From: an uncultured bacterium
GTDB lineage: Bacteria; Acidobacteriota; Aminicenantia; Aminicenantales; CALLJL01
Reading direction: 5' to 3'
Assembly: GCA_938092135.1 (NCBI GenBank)
Contig: CALLJL010000003.1
Location: 186,001-250,000 of the forward strand
Length of the DNA: 64,000 bases
Shown here: positions 8,328-18,128 of the stretch, piece after piece
Position numbering within the stretch: the first letter of the stretch is position 1
How the letters are laid out: every line of letters begins with the position of its first letter
The notes under the pieces: model-generated
Database searches by the model: none
Seen by the model: only the letters and a program-made list of their open reading frames with translations
What the model was told of the DNA's origin: nothing
Position numbers and translations under genes: made by a program

Positions 8328-11300
8328 TTAAATTATAGGCCTATCAAGAGGATCAGGGCTAACAATCAGCTTTTTCGTTTCGACCTCCTTGCCATTTACG
8401 GTTAAGGTAATAAAATAAATGCCCGGCTCTGCTGTCGCTCCTCTTCCAGAACCCATGCCGGTCCCCATAAAAGTTCCTCTTTCACCAGCCGGCTGGGCTG
8501 TTCTTACGGAAAGGTTCCAGAAAACCTTTTGAATTCCCTGACTTGTCCCTCCATTAAGCTCCTGAATAACCTTACCTTCAATGTCTTTGATAACAATGTT
8601 CACCTTATCAGCCTTATTTTTCAGATAATAATAAAAATTGGCTCCAACCGGAGGATTCTGCGCCCGGGCGGCCTCGCCATAGGTGCCGCCCCGGCGATCA
8701 AACATATTCCATTTAACAACTTCTTGGGGCTCAAAAAGATAAGCTTCCTTGCTGAAATTTTCAGCTTTAAATTCTTTAAGGGGGTAAATATCGGCAATAT
8801 AAATTCCCCGACCATAGGTGCCAATTACCAAATCGCGATCCCTTTTCTGGATGGCTAAATCCATAATGATGACATCAGGAGCCGTGGAGGAGAATTTAAC
8901 CCAGTTTTTACCCTGATCAAAAGTGATATATATTCCATAATCAGTGGCGAGATAAAGAACATTGGGATTATGGGGATCCTCTTCAACGTCATTGACCGGA
9001 CATTCCAGCCCACCACTTATATCCTCAAAAGTCTGACCTAAGTCGCGAGTCACATAGAGATAAGTTTTGTCTTCATTATGCGTCCGATAACCTGAATAGG
9101 CAACATAGCAGGTATTTTCGTCAAAGGCAGAAGGAACAACTCGAATCACCCAGCGATCATAGGGAATCCTAGCTCCCTTAAGGTCTTTTTTGGGTTGACC
9201 ATTTTTATCGTAAAAACGAGCGGTAATATTAATCCAGGTGACACCGCCGTCAGGGCTCATCTGGAGATGGCCATCATCGGTCCCAGCCCAGAGAAGCCCG
9301 GGTTTTTTGGGTGATTCAGCAAAAGTATAAATGGTTGCGTACTGAAGGTTAGTCTTTTTAGAAAGCTCAATTTTCTCTTTTTCATTCTTCGAAAGGTCAG
9401 GACTTATCGTTTGCCAGGTTCCAGGCTCGCCTCTGGTTAAAGATCTATGGACGTATTGAGAACAGATATAGATAATTCCAGGATTATGTGGCGAGATAAC
9501 AATAGGCGCGTTCCATTGATATCGCTGGGCTGGACGACCGGCCGCTATCTCTTCGGGAGTATTGCGACGGGACAGCCGGATTGTTTCTCCGTTCTTTAGA
9601 TTCATCCGGCTTGAACTACCGAACTGGCTTTCATAATAAATGAATTCATTATTCCAGTAATCCCTGACCACATAGAAGCCATCACCTGTGGGCAAATAGA
9701 GCCAGTCTGCCGGATAAACGCCATTAGGATTGCGATTTCGGGAAGGCCCTATCCAGCACTCATTATCCTGCGTTCCTCCCATAACGTTATAAGGCATGGA
9801 ATTATCCACAGCCACATCGTAAAATTGCTGGGCGCTGATGGTTTCTTTCTGATGCCAGTGTTTCCCACCATCCCAGGTTTCGCTAAGGCCGCCGTCATTG
9901 CAGCTCAGGATGTGGTTAGGATTCTGAGGATCAATCCACAGGGCTCGATGGTCAACATGGGTTTTGAAGTTTCCATCCCAGCCCGAGGGCCGAAAGGTCT
10001 TACCTCCATCTTCGGAAATGGTTACGTTGACGTCGCAGGCAAAGAGGCGATTTTCGTTGGTTTGATCAACATAGAGGCGGCCATAATAGCCGGCTTCTGA
10101 TTGATTGATCACAGCACTGCCACCCACAATTTTATATTCCGTCATTCGCTGCCATGTTTCTCCCTGGTCGGTCGATCGATAAATTATGCCTGATTTTTTT
10201 ACTGGTTGCAGGTTACGAAAGGCATCGGCATAGATAATCTCAAGGACATGGCGGTTAAGAACCTGATAGCGGCCTTTGGTATTTTCGGTTTCAGGCTCCT
10301 TTATCATTTTTTCAATTTCAGCTATAGCCTCCATTAATTCTTTGTTTTTACCGTGAACTTTTCGGGCTACCTGATGAAGCTTGTTCAGGTCAGCCCCGAT
10401 TTTTGAAAGGAAATCTTTATCCTGGATTAAATCATTTAGCTTGCGGACGAGGCTGGCTTCATCTTCCGCTTGAAGAGGAGTGAATTTAACAAGCTTAGCT
10501 ATTTCAGGATGAATCTTGTAAATCTTAAATTTATTAAAATAGAAATCATCCCGGAAAAGCTGTCCCTGGCGGAAATTAGCGGCGTTTTCCCGCTGATCAT
10601 AGCCAAGGTTAACTTCTTCATCAATCCGGGCATAAATAATATTAGGATTTTTTTCGAAAAGAGCTAAGCCAGTGCGGCCAAGGTCCATGTCGATGGGAAG
10701 GCCTGCCGTTAGCCTTTTCCAGGTTTTGCCGCCATCAGTGGTTTTATAAAGATGGTTGCCGGGCTGCCGATCGATGTAAGTCCAGGTCCGGCGGTAGGTC
10801 TTGTAGGCGGCGGCAATGACAATATCTGAATTACGGGGATCGATAACAAAATCAGCTACTCCTCTGTCTTTAACAGGAAAAATGTTTGTCCAAGTTTTGC
10901 CGCCATCAGTTGTTTTGAAGAGGCCGCGTTCACAGTCCATTTCATTATCATAAAGCTTACCTTCACAGGCGACATAAACAATGTCTGGATTCTGAAAATC
11001 AATCTCGATTTTTGGTATGAAATAACTCTTGCTAAGTCCAATATGAGTCCAGGTTTTCCCGCCATCGGTAGATTTCCAGACACCATTACCATGAGCGGCT
11101 GAACGGGCATGAAGCGGTTCACCAGTTCCCAAATAAAGGATATTCGGATCAGAGGGGGCGATGGCTAAATAACCCATGCTCATATTACCGTATTTCTCAA
11201 AAATGGGTTCAAAGTGATAACCTCCGTCGACAGTTTTCCAAAGTCCGCCGCTAGCAGTCAAGACATAATAGGTTAAAGTTTGGCCACGAGGTACAGCTAC

Positions 11301-11462
11301 ATTGGTTATGCGACCGGAAAAAGACCAAGGGCCGAGGTGACGCCAGTTAAACTGATCTAGGTCTCTTGTTTCTATAGGTAGCTTATCCTGGCCAAAAAGG
11401 GTAGAAATGAGAAGCAAAAAATAAATTGCCCAAAGAAACTTAAAAGGTTTTGATGATGGCAT
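8328..11462 (-). CDS. Secreted BNR/sortilin-type beta-propeller protein
   Basis: A 1044-residue exported protein of the VPS10/sortilin-like and BNR-repeat propeller group. A signal peptide of about 24 residues ends before QDKLPIE. Asp-box motifs of the S/T-x-D-x-G-x-T-W type recur throughout (STDGGKTW, TTDGGKTW, STDQGETW, SPDGGVTW), which mark propeller blades in two successive propellers. A charged helical insert lies near residues 320-410. The C-terminal 100 residues form an Ig-like FlgD-type domain ending with a sorting-like GIYFITLTVNGKEV segment. AAGGAGG precedes the ATG. Sialidase or glycanase activity is often annotated for such proteins, but no catalytic residues can be assigned; peptide or glycan binding outside the cell is the safer guess. 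Confidence 0.85.
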   Translation of the reverse strand: MPSSKPFKFLWAIYFLLLISTLFGQDKLPIETRDLDQFNWRHLGPWSFSGRITNVAVPRGQTLTYYVLTASGGLWKTVDGGYHFEPIFEKYGNMSMGYLAIAPSDPNILYLGTGEPLHARSAAHGNGVWKSTDGGKTWTHIGLSKSYFIPKIEIDFQNPDIVYVACEGKLYDNEMDCERGLFKTTDGGKTWTNIFPVKDRGVADFVIDPRNSDIVIAAAYKTYRRTWTYIDRQPGNHLYKTTDGGKTWKRLTAGLPIDMDLGRTGLALFEKNPNIIYARIDEEVNLGYDQRENAANFRQGQLFRDDFYFNKFKIYKIHPEIAKLVKFTPLQAEDEASLVRKLNDLIQDKDFLSKIGADLNKLHQVARKVHGKNKELMEAIAEIEKMIKEPETENTKGRYQVLNRHVLEIIYADAFRNLQPVKKSGIIYRSTDQGETWQRMTEYKIVGGSAVINQSEAGYYGRLYVDQTNENRLFACDVNVTISEDGGKTFRPSGWDGNFKTHVDHRALWIDPQNPNHILSCNDGGLSETWDGGKHWHQKETISAQQFYDVAVDNSMPYNVMGGTQDNECWIGPSRNRNPNGVYPADWLYLPTGDGFYVVRDYWNNEFIYYESQFGSSSRMNLKNGETIRLSRRNTPEEIAAGRPAQRYQWNAPIVISPHNPGIIYICSQYVHRSLTRGEPGTWQTISPDLSKNEKEKIELSKKTNLQYATIYTFAESPKKPGLLWAGTDDGHLQMSPDGGVTWINITARFYDKNGQPKKDLKGARIPYDRWVIRVVPSAFDENTCYVAYSGYRTHNEDKTYLYVTRDLGQTFEDISGGLECPVNDVEEDPHNPNVLYLATDYGIYITFDQGKNWVKFSSTAPDVIIMDLAIQKRDRDLVIGTYGRGIYIADIYPLKEFKAENFSKEAYLFEPQEVVKWNMFDRRGGTYGEAARAQNPPVGANFYYYLKNKADKVNIVIKDIEGKVIQELNGGTSQGIQKVFWNLSVRTAQPAGERGTFMGTGMGSGRGATAEPGIYFITLTVNGKEVETKKLIVSPDPLDRPII

Positions 11463-11555
11463 GGAACCTCCTTGAAAAAATATAAGATGGCTTTATATCA
11501 AAAAAAGGCATGAATTTAAAGATAAGATAATGATTCAAATGATAAAATTGGGGGT

Positions 11556-11984
11556 TTAGCTGATTAGACTGGCCAGAATACTATCAGGAAGGGAAATAAC
11601 CTCAGCTTTTGAATTGACGGGCACATGAACTGTATATCCCTGGGCAATGATTGTTGACCGATCAAGACTTAGCAATTGATAAGCAAAGACAATCTTTTTA
11701 GGCTTGGCCTCTCGGCAGGCTACCTGGATTAAAAATCGGTCATCATAGCGAAGCGGCCGCCGGTAACGACAAAAAGCTTCAACAACGACCAGGACATAGC
11801 CTCTTTCTTCAATTTCTTTATAGCTAATACCTTTTTGACGACAGTATTCTGTCCGTCCTACTTCAAACCACTCAAAATAATGCTTGTTATGGGCCACTCC
11901 AAAGCGATCAACTTCGGAATAACGAACTCTCCCCTCTATTTCGACTGGAAATTCAGGAACCTCAAGATAGTGATTAATCGACAA
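11556..11984 (-). CDS. Acyl-CoA thioesterase, 4HBT hotdog fold
   Basis: A hotdog-fold thioesterase of the YbgC/4-hydroxybenzoyl-CoA group with the signature VRYSEVDRFGVAHNKHYFEWFEVGR, of which the key part is the aspartate and histidine in EVDRFGVAHN. It would hydrolyse an acyl-CoA thioester in the cytoplasm. The frame is open back to an ATG at 12059, but that would overlap the DUF507 gene by 86 bases with a non-conserved tail. A TTG at 11984-11982 overlapping the DUF507 stop gives 142 residues, the family length, and I prefer it, although neither start has a clear ribosome site. Confidence 0.8.
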   Translation of the reverse strand: MSINHYLEVPEFPVEIEGRVRYSEVDRFGVAHNKHYFEWFEVGRTEYCRQKGISYKEIEERGYVLVVVEAFCRYRRPLRYDDRFLIQVACREAKPKKIVFAYQLLSLDRSTIIAQGYTVHVPVNSKAEVISLPDSILASLIS

Positions 11985-12264
11985 TTTTGCCGAGTTTAGA
12001 GAGTTCTTCGTTGTAGTATTTCCGATAGAGGATTTCCCATTCACGGCTGCCTTCTTCAATAGGTTTTTTCTGGGCTCTTATTTTTTCAACCGCTTTTTTA
12101 TCCAGGGCTTCATAGAGTTTCAATTCTTCCTCAATTGAACGGACAATCGATAGACGAATTTCATTAGGTTCATCGAGAAATTCAACCTGCTCACTTTTAT
12201 GCAAATGATTGAGAATTAGGCGAGCCAAATAATTGATTTTTTCCCTGGACAAACGGTTGCTCAA
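11974..12264 (-). CDS. DUF507 family protein (copy 2)
   Basis: A 96-residue DUF507 protein. It keeps the N-terminal pattern with LSREKINYLARLILNHL and the charged C-terminal helix ending in YRKYYNEELSKLGKI. Function of the family is unknown. It starts at a TTG that overlaps the stop of the upstream DUF507 gene (TTGA), so the two are translationally coupled. It is a diverged tandem copy of its neighbour. Confidence 0.75.
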   Translation of the reverse strand: MSNRLSREKINYLARLILNHLHKSEQVEFLDEPNEIRLSIVRSIEEELKLYEALDKKAVEKIRAQKKPIEEGSREWEILYRKYYNEELSKLGKIVD

Positions 12265-12539
12265 AGGACGATATTCCTTTCTTTAGCCAGTTTATTTTTA
12301 ATCATTCGAAACATTGTTTGATATTCAATATTTTCCCGCCGGATCTTTTCCATATGTTTGCTCAGGATTTCTCGTACTTCCTGATCAAGCTGGTCTTCCT
12401 TAAGGAATTCTTCCTGAATAAGATTGATGATTTCATCAACTAGCCTATTCTTATCATCAACTAGAATTTTCTCATCACGGATAAGGTTCCTGACAATAAC
12501 CGAAGCCATATGTTCAATTTGATTTCTATTTAGCCTCAT
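12261..12539 (-). CDS. DUF507 family protein (copy 1)
   Basis: A 92-residue DUF507 protein with LNRNQIEHMASVIVRNLI at the N-terminus, DEIINLIQEEF in the middle and a C-terminal helical FRMIKNKLAKER. It is paralogous to the gene it overlaps by 4 bases. First gene of a three-gene unit (DUF507, DUF507, thioesterase). No function can be assigned. Confidence 0.75.
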   Translation of the reverse strand: MRLNRNQIEHMASVIVRNLIRDEKILVDDKNRLVDEIINLIQEEFLKEDQLDQEVREILSKHMEKIRRENIEYQTMFRMIKNKLAKERNIVL

Positions 12540-12653
12540 TCTGTATTTTAAAATACACTACAGGAGCTAAAAATTCAAGAACCTTAGGGTAAAAATCTCC
12601 CCATCAATTAAAAAGAGTTTAAAAAATAGTAACAGCTTGAGCTAAGAGGGGAT

Positions 12654-13574
12654 TTAAACGAGTAAGAAGGGAATAAAGTTTCCAGTTTTAGCCTCGGCGC
12701 GGGCAAACCCAAGAAATCGCCCATCAAAACTAAAGAGACGGACGATTCTTTCTTTGGACGAACTTGAAGACTCTTCGGCTGGAGAGATAATGGTCAGAAG
12801 GGCTTGAGGGGGGATGATTTTCCCCTTAACCAAAGGTAAATTTAATTTTTCCGAAAGGATAGCCTTAGGAAGATCTTCCATTACCTTTTCCAATGGACAA
12901 ATCAGGCTTTCAACTTGGCCATTCTTAAAGCTGTTCTCAATTTTTTCAGGGGAAAAAGCATTGTTAAGATGGAATGGGCCAATTGCCAAGCGGGTTAATT
13001 GGGCTAGATAGGCTCCACAGCCAGCCATCTGCCCAAGATCGTGAGCCAGGCTGCGAACGTAGGTTCCTGAACTGCAGAGAACTTCGAAGACAAAATCTGG
13101 TGGGTTGTATTCAATGAACTTAAACCAATAAATTTTTACCTTGATCGGCTGAAGAGGAACTGTGCGCCCTCGCCGGGCTAGACGATAAAGGGGTTGTCCT
13201 TTATATTTTTTGGCTGAAAAAGGAGGCGGCAGCTGTTCAATTTCGCCTTCAAAGGATTTAATTATTTCCTTGAGTTCATTCTCTTGAGGGAAATTAGTCG
13301 AAGCGGGAGAGATAGGTTTTCCCGTAGCATCGTAGGTATCTGTTGCTTGACCGAAACGGATGGTGCCACGATAGGTCTTCGGCAACTTAGATAAAAAAGG
13401 AAAGAGCCGGGTAGCCCGACCAATACCGATGAGAAGAAGACCTGTGGCTATAGGGTCAAGGGAGCCAAAATGGCCCACTCTCTTCCAACCTGTGAGGCGG
13501 CGCAAAAAATCGACGACATCATGAGAGGTCCAGCCTTGGGGCTTATCGACAGATAGAAGGGCATCAATAGACAT
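12654..13574 (-). CDS. truB: tRNA pseudouridine-55 synthase TruB
   Basis: A 306-residue TruB, which isomerises U55 in the T-loop of tRNAs. The catalytic aspartate is D40 in GHFGSLDPIATGLLLIGIG, and the N-terminal SVDKPQGWTSHDVV block is typical. The C-terminal part of about 70 residues is a PUA-like domain of reduced similarity with a serine-rich loop (ESSSSSKERI). It is the last gene of the translation operon nusA-infB-DUF503-rbfA-nrnA-truB, 19 bases after nrnA. Confidence 0.95.
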   Translation of the reverse strand: MSIDALLSVDKPQGWTSHDVVDFLRRLTGWKRVGHFGSLDPIATGLLLIGIGRATRLFPFLSKLPKTYRGTIRFGQATDTYDATGKPISPASTNFPQENELKEIIKSFEGEIEQLPPPFSAKKYKGQPLYRLARRGRTVPLQPIKVKIYWFKFIEYNPPDFVFEVLCSSGTYVRSLAHDLGQMAGCGAYLAQLTRLAIGPFHLNNAFSPEKIENSFKNGQVESLICPLEKVMEDLPKAILSEKLNLPLVKGKIIPPQALLTIISPAEESSSSSKERIVRLFSFDGRFLGFARAEAKTGNFIPFLLV

Positions 13575-13593
13575 TTACCTTTCTTGCCCCATT

Positions 13594-14565
13594 TTATAGG
13601 GTTTTATTTTGAAGGAGCTTTTCTATTTTAAGGGGAATTTCCTGGATCAAGCATTCATAAGATCCATAGGCGGTAAAACCGGCGGCATGAACATGGCCTC
13701 CTCCGCCGAAACGCTCGGCAATGGCGGCAGCATTTATCTCTCCTTTTGAGCGCAGACTAATGCGAAAAGTTTGAGGATCTATTTCTTTGAAAAAGAGGAC
13801 AAGATCAACCCCCCGAATAGACCGAGCTAACGTGGTAATATCTTCAGTATCAACCTCACTCAGCTTGAGACGTTCAAGGAAAGAGCGAAACATGGTGATA
13901 ATGGCAATGTTGCCATTCGAATTCATTCTTAAGGTCGAAAGAACGAGACCAAGGAGCTTGATTTTTTCCGGCGAATAATTATTGAAAAGAAGCTCAGAAA
14001 TTTTAGCTGGATTGGCTCCAGCTTCGACCAGATGGTGACAAACTAAGAATGTCCGGGCGTTCGTGTTCGAGAACTGAAAACCCCCGGTATCAGAAACAAT
14101 GGCGCAATAAAGGTGGCTGGCTATCGATGGGGTTATGTTAACTTTGAGGGACTGAAGGAGAGAAAAGACCATTTCGCCCACAGCAGAAGCTCGGGAATCG
14201 ACCCAGTTTAGGTGAGCATAGTTAAAATTAGAATAATGGTGATCGATATTGATCAAGAAATAGTTGTCAAGATTCCTTTGGCCTGATCTTTCGATACTAG
14301 CACATTCAAGCAGGATAAGGCAATCACATGGCTCTGGATAAATCTGGCCGATTCGAATTCTTTCGGCATCAGGGAAAAAATTGAAGGGAAAGGGGGTGGG
14401 GTCGTGATTAATGATTACGGCTTCCTTTCCCATGGCCTCGGCTGTTAAGGCCAGGGCCAAGGCCGTACAGATAGAATCACCATCAGGCCGAAGATGGGAA
14501 CTAATGATGATTCGCCGGCTAGAAGCGATTTTGGCTGCCACCTGGTCGATAATTGATTCACTCAT
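13594..14565 (-). CDS. nrnA: DHH-family bifunctional oligoribonuclease/pAp phosphatase
   Basis: A 323-residue DHH/DHHA1 phosphoesterase of the NrnA type, which degrades short RNA oligomers and pAp. Metal-binding motifs are in place: HLRPDGDS near residue 20, the DHH triad in NIDHHYSN, and the C-terminal DHHA1 glycine block GGGGHVHAAGF. It overlaps the rbfA stop by 4 bases (ATGA), the standard order in the nusA-infB-rbfA operon. Length and motifs match the family. Confidence 0.92.
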   Translation of the reverse strand: MSESIIDQVAAKIASSRRIIISSHLRPDGDSICTALALALTAEAMGKEAVIINHDPTPFPFNFFPDAERIRIGQIYPEPCDCLILLECASIERSGQRNLDNYFLINIDHHYSNFNYAHLNWVDSRASAVGEMVFSLLQSLKVNITPSIASHLYCAIVSDTGGFQFSNTNARTFLVCHHLVEAGANPAKISELLFNNYSPEKIKLLGLVLSTLRMNSNGNIAIITMFRSFLERLKLSEVDTEDITTLARSIRGVDLVLFFKEIDPQTFRISLRSKGEINAAAIAERFGGGGHVHAAGFTAYGSYECLIQEIPLKIEKLLQNKTL

Positions 14566-14906
14566 TTTTCCCTTATTTTTTCCATCAGGAAGTCAATTTT
14601 TTGCTCATGTTCAGCTCGAGGATCGAGTAAAAAAATTAGCTCTGGATTATACTTTAGATTTACCTCAGAAGCAAGAGTCTTACGGATAAATCCTTTTCTT
14701 TTTTCGAGGTAGGTAAGAATTTTTTTAGGGGAAACCGGACCAAAAATTCGAAAATAAACCTTAGCCACTTTTAAATCACCAGTCATTTCGATACTATTCA
14801 CGGTAATAAAGGCTTCAGAGGAGAGGTGGAGATGACGACGGATAATTTCGCTTATAGCTGATTGAATGAGGCTTGCCACTCTTTCTTGACGCCTCGTCTT
14901 AACCAT
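14562..14906 (-). CDS. rbfA: 30S ribosome-binding factor RbfA
   Basis: RbfA, a KH-fold factor needed for late maturation of the 30S subunit. The N-terminal TRRQERVASLIQSAISEII and the FGPVSPKKILTYLEK segment are typical. I take the ATG at 14906, which puts the conserved ERVA block at the usual distance from the start. A TTG at 14927 overlapping the DUF503 stop (TTGA) would add seven residues and cannot be excluded. Confidence 0.88.
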   Translation of the reverse strand: MVKTRRQERVASLIQSAISEIIRRHLHLSSEAFITVNSIEMTGDLKVAKVYFRIFGPVSPKKILTYLEKRKGFIRKTLASEVNLKYNPELIFLLDPRAEHEQKIDFLMEKIREK

Positions 14907-14923
14907 CCTAAGACTCTGTTCTC

Positions 14924-15205
14924 TCAAAGATGGACAATTTTTGAATGAATGATATGACCTTCAAGGCTGGTTTCGGCTTCATTAATAATTTTTTCAAGTG
15001 TCTGATCCACAATGCCTCGTTCATTATTGACGGTGATGAAAGCCAGGGAAGCCAGCTGCCACTTGTCTTGATTAGCGACCTCAGCCAGAGCGACATTGAA
15101 GCGACGCCTAATTCTTTCTTTAAAGCTAGCTAAAGTCGCTCTTTTGTCTTTTAGAGAAGTGGCATGGGGGAAATGAATTTCAAGCAAAAGCAGGCCTATA
15201 ACCAT
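14924..15205 (-). CDS. DUF503 family protein
   Basis: A 93-residue DUF503 protein (YlxP-like), with the family start LLLEIHFPHATSLKDKR and the ADxxN-type segment LAEVANQDKWQLA. It sits between infB and rbfA, the same place as ylxP in Bacillus. A role in ribosome assembly is suspected from this conserved position but its biochemical activity is not established. Confidence 0.88.
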   Translation of the reverse strand: MVIGLLLLEIHFPHATSLKDKRATLASFKERIRRRFNVALAEVANQDKWQLASLAFITVNNERGIVDQTLEKIINEAETSLEGHIIHSKIVHL

Positions 15206-15208
15206 TTT

Positions 15209-17005
15209 TTATTGAGGTTTTCTTTTTTCTATTTGAAAAGCGTAAATAATATCCCCTTCTTGAAAATCCTGAAATTTATCCAGAGCTAAGCCGCACTCCA
15301 TATCCTTTTTAACTTCATTTACATTATCCTTAAGGTGCTTAAGGGAAGCAATCCGACCTTGGTAGATAACCTCATTGCGGCGCAGAACCCTAACCTCGGC
15401 TGAACGGGTTATTTTGCCATCAATAACATAGCAGCCAGCAACTTTACCTACTTTGGCAATATCGAAGATTTTTCTGACCTCTGCTTTACCGAGGGGAATT
15501 TCTCTAATTTCTGGCTCAAGCAGACCACGAACAGCTTTTTTAATATCATCAATAATTTCATAAATAACTTGGTAGCTTCTGATTTCGACCTTCTCTCTTT
15601 GGGCAATCTCCTGGATGGCTGATGGTATCCGGAGATTATAGGCCAGAATAACAGCCTTAGATGCTGAGGCCAGAAGAATGTCGGATTCGGTTACTGGACC
15701 TGTGGCAGCATGGACAATCTTTACTTTGACTTCATCGGTACTGAAAGAGGGAAGTAGTCCTTTAAGAACATCCGCTGAACCCTGAACATCGGCTTTGATA
15801 ATAAGGGCCAATTCTTTGGCCTCTCCCTTTTCAATTTGTTTAAATAATTCATCGAGAGAAAGGATCTGAGGCCTGGCTGCTTCTTCCTTTTTTATTTTAG
15901 CCAATCGACCTTTAACGATTCTTTCAGCCGTTTCTATATTGGGAACGACCTGAAAAAAATCACCTGCCACTGGAACCTCATTGAAACCTAAAACTTCTAC
16001 AGGCATCGAAGGTTCAACTCGTCGGACAGGTCGACCAAGGTCATCAAAAATAGCTCTTACTTTGCCGAAGGTTAACCCGGAGATAAAGGCTTGACCAGGT
16101 AACAAAATTCCATGTTGAACAATCACTGTTCCTGTAGGACCTTTCTTAGGATCGAGCTTGGCTTCAAGAACGATGCCCTGGGCTTCAACTTCTGGATTGG
16201 CTTTTAATTCGATAATGTCAGCAAGTAAAAGAATCATTTCAAGTAATTCATTAATATTTCTCTTTTCTTTAGCTGAAATTTCGACGCAGATGGTCTCCCC
16301 GCCCCATTCTTCCACCAGCAAGCCCTCTTGAGCCAGCTGCTGCTTGACTTTTTCCGGGTTGGCTTCAGGTTTATCGATTTTATTTATAGCAACAATTATA
16401 GGTACGCCGGCCGCCCGGGCGTGGCTAATTGCCTCTTTCGTTTGAGGCATAACACCATCATCGGCCGCCACAACGAGAACGACAATATCGGTTGCTTGAG
16501 CCCCTCTTAGCCTTAACTGGGTAAAGGCTTCATGGCCCGGAGTATCGATGAAGGTAATCCAGCGATTTTGCCAGGAAACTCGATAGGCCCCAATATGCTG
16601 AGTAATCCCGCCGAATTCCTTTTCGACGAGACGGGAATGGCGAATGGCGTCGAGTAGGGTAGTTTTGCCATGATCAACATGACCCATAATAGTAACGACC
16701 GGAGGTCTAGTTATAAGCTTTTCTTTTTCATTTAAGGCTCTGGTTTTAACTTCCTGTTCATAGGGAATTAATTCGAGTTCGCAATTGAATTCTTTGCCCA
16801 AAATAGGGATATAAGTTTCTTCAATAAGGTCATTTAAATCGACAATTTTTCCATGACTTTCCAGTTTAGAGAGGAGATCTCGAGTTTTGACTCCAATCTT
16901 TTCTGCAACTTCTTTGAGAGTCATTCCTTCTCGAAGAATAAAGCGCGGGCGGGGCGGGGTGATCACGGCCTCTTTGCCTTTCTTTTTTATTTTCTTTTTT
17001 TCCAT
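15209..17005 (-). CDS. infB: Translation initiation factor IF-2
   Basis: IF-2, the GTPase that places initiator tRNA on the 30S subunit. At 598 residues it is a short form: a lysine-rich start, one IF2N domain (residues about 25-75), the G domain with GHVDHGKT at 108-115 and NKID, then domains II, III and the C-terminal fMet-tRNA-binding domain. The long N-terminal extension of enteric IF-2 is missing. It follows nusA by 3 bases and precedes DUF503 by 3 bases, so the genes are co-transcribed. Confidence 0.97.
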   Translation of the reverse strand: MEKKKIKKKGKEAVITPPRPRFILREGMTLKEVAEKIGVKTRDLLSKLESHGKIVDLNDLIEETYIPILGKEFNCELELIPYEQEVKTRALNEKEKLITRPPVVTIMGHVDHGKTTLLDAIRHSRLVEKEFGGITQHIGAYRVSWQNRWITFIDTPGHEAFTQLRLRGAQATDIVVLVVAADDGVMPQTKEAISHARAAGVPIIVAINKIDKPEANPEKVKQQLAQEGLLVEEWGGETICVEISAKEKRNINELLEMILLLADIIELKANPEVEAQGIVLEAKLDPKKGPTGTVIVQHGILLPGQAFISGLTFGKVRAIFDDLGRPVRRVEPSMPVEVLGFNEVPVAGDFFQVVPNIETAERIVKGRLAKIKKEEAARPQILSLDELFKQIEKGEAKELALIIKADVQGSADVLKGLLPSFSTDEVKVKIVHAATGPVTESDILLASASKAVILAYNLRIPSAIQEIAQREKVEIRSYQVIYEIIDDIKKAVRGLLEPEIREIPLGKAEVRKIFDIAKVGKVAGCYVIDGKITRSAEVRVLRRNEVIYQGRIASLKHLKDNVNEVKKDMECGLALDKFQDFQEGDIIYAFQIEKRKPQ

Positions 17006-17008
17006 GGT

Positions 17009-18034
17009 TTACTCTTCATTAATTTCAATTTTCCACCCGATTAAACGGGAGGCTAATTTAACATTGATACCTTTTTTACCAATGGCCAAAGAAAGCTGGT
17101 CCTTTGGGACGATAGCCCGAAGGATTTTTTCTTTTTTATTAATGATAATTATATTCTCGATTTTTGCTGGACTTAAAGCAGCTCGGGCATAACTTATAAG
17201 GTCAGATGACCAGACAAGGATATCAATTTTTTCTCCTCGCAGTTCTTTGCTAATTGCCTGGATTCGATTGCCTTTAATCCCGATGCAGGCGCCTACGGGG
17301 TCAATATCCTTATCTGAGGTAAAAACAGCTACCTTGGCTCTTTCGCCCGGTTGACGAACAATATCTTTAATTTCAATCAAACCACTTGAAATTTCTGGAA
17401 TTTCAATTTCTAAGAGCTTGGCCAGAAAACGGGGAGAAGTTCGTGAAAGATAAATCTGAGAACCCTTCGCCCCGCGAATCACATGGGTTATAACCGCCTT
17501 AACTCTATCCCCTCGCTTAAAATCTTCATTAGGAAGCTTTTCTTTTAAAGGGAAGATGGCTTCGGCCTTATCAACTTCCACAATTATGTTTTGAGCTTCA
17601 AATCGGCGGACAACTCCAGTAACGACTTCTCCCACTCTCGGCGCGAATTCATCATAAATCTTTTCTTGTTCAGCATCATGAACTTTTTGAAAAATAACTT
17701 GCTTAGCCACCTGAGCAGAAATTCGGCCGAGAGTGGCTGCTGGAAGATCTATCTCAAGAAAATCGCCTATCTTGGCTTTGCTCCATATTTTTTGAGCCTC
17801 TTCAAGGGAAATTTCCGTAGCCTGATTCTGAACCTTATCTACTACCTTTTTAATGACATAAACTCTAAGTTCTCCCTCTTCGGGCTTAAAATCAATTATG
17901 ATTTTTTCCCCATGCGAAAAATATTTACTCGAGGCTACGCGCAAAGATTCAATAATGGCGTCAACAATCACTTGAGGTTGGACGCCTCGCTCCTGGCTGA
18001 GCTGTAAAATAGTTGGCCACACCTCTATTTTCAT
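17009..18034 (-). CDS. nusA: Transcription termination/antitermination factor NusA
   Basis: A 341-residue NusA with the N-terminal RNA-polymerase-binding domain, an S1 domain (VVTGVVRRFEAQNIIVEV), and two KH domains, the first marked by GACIGIKGNRIQAISKEL and the second ending AIGKKGINVKLASRLIGWKI. It lacks the C-terminal acidic repeats of enteric NusA, as many phyla do. It opens the translation operon. rimP, which usually precedes nusA, is not present: hppA begins 94 bases away in the same direction. Confidence 0.95.
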   Translation of the reverse strand: MKIEVWPTILQLSQERGVQPQVIVDAIIESLRVASSKYFSHGEKIIIDFKPEEGELRVYVIKKVVDKVQNQATEISLEEAQKIWSKAKIGDFLEIDLPAATLGRISAQVAKQVIFQKVHDAEQEKIYDEFAPRVGEVVTGVVRRFEAQNIIVEVDKAEAIFPLKEKLPNEDFKRGDRVKAVITHVIRGAKGSQIYLSRTSPRFLAKLLEIEIPEISSGLIEIKDIVRQPGERAKVAVFTSDKDIDPVGACIGIKGNRIQAISKELRGEKIDILVWSSDLISYARAALSPAKIENIIIINKKEKILRAIVPKDQLSLAIGKKGINVKLASRLIGWKIEINEE

Positions 18035-18128
18035 TGATGCCTTCGACCTCGCCGGCGGGTCTCTAAAGGTGGCTAATTATAATCTAATCTGCTTATAATA
18101 GCAAATGGCTAAATGAATATTTAAGCAT

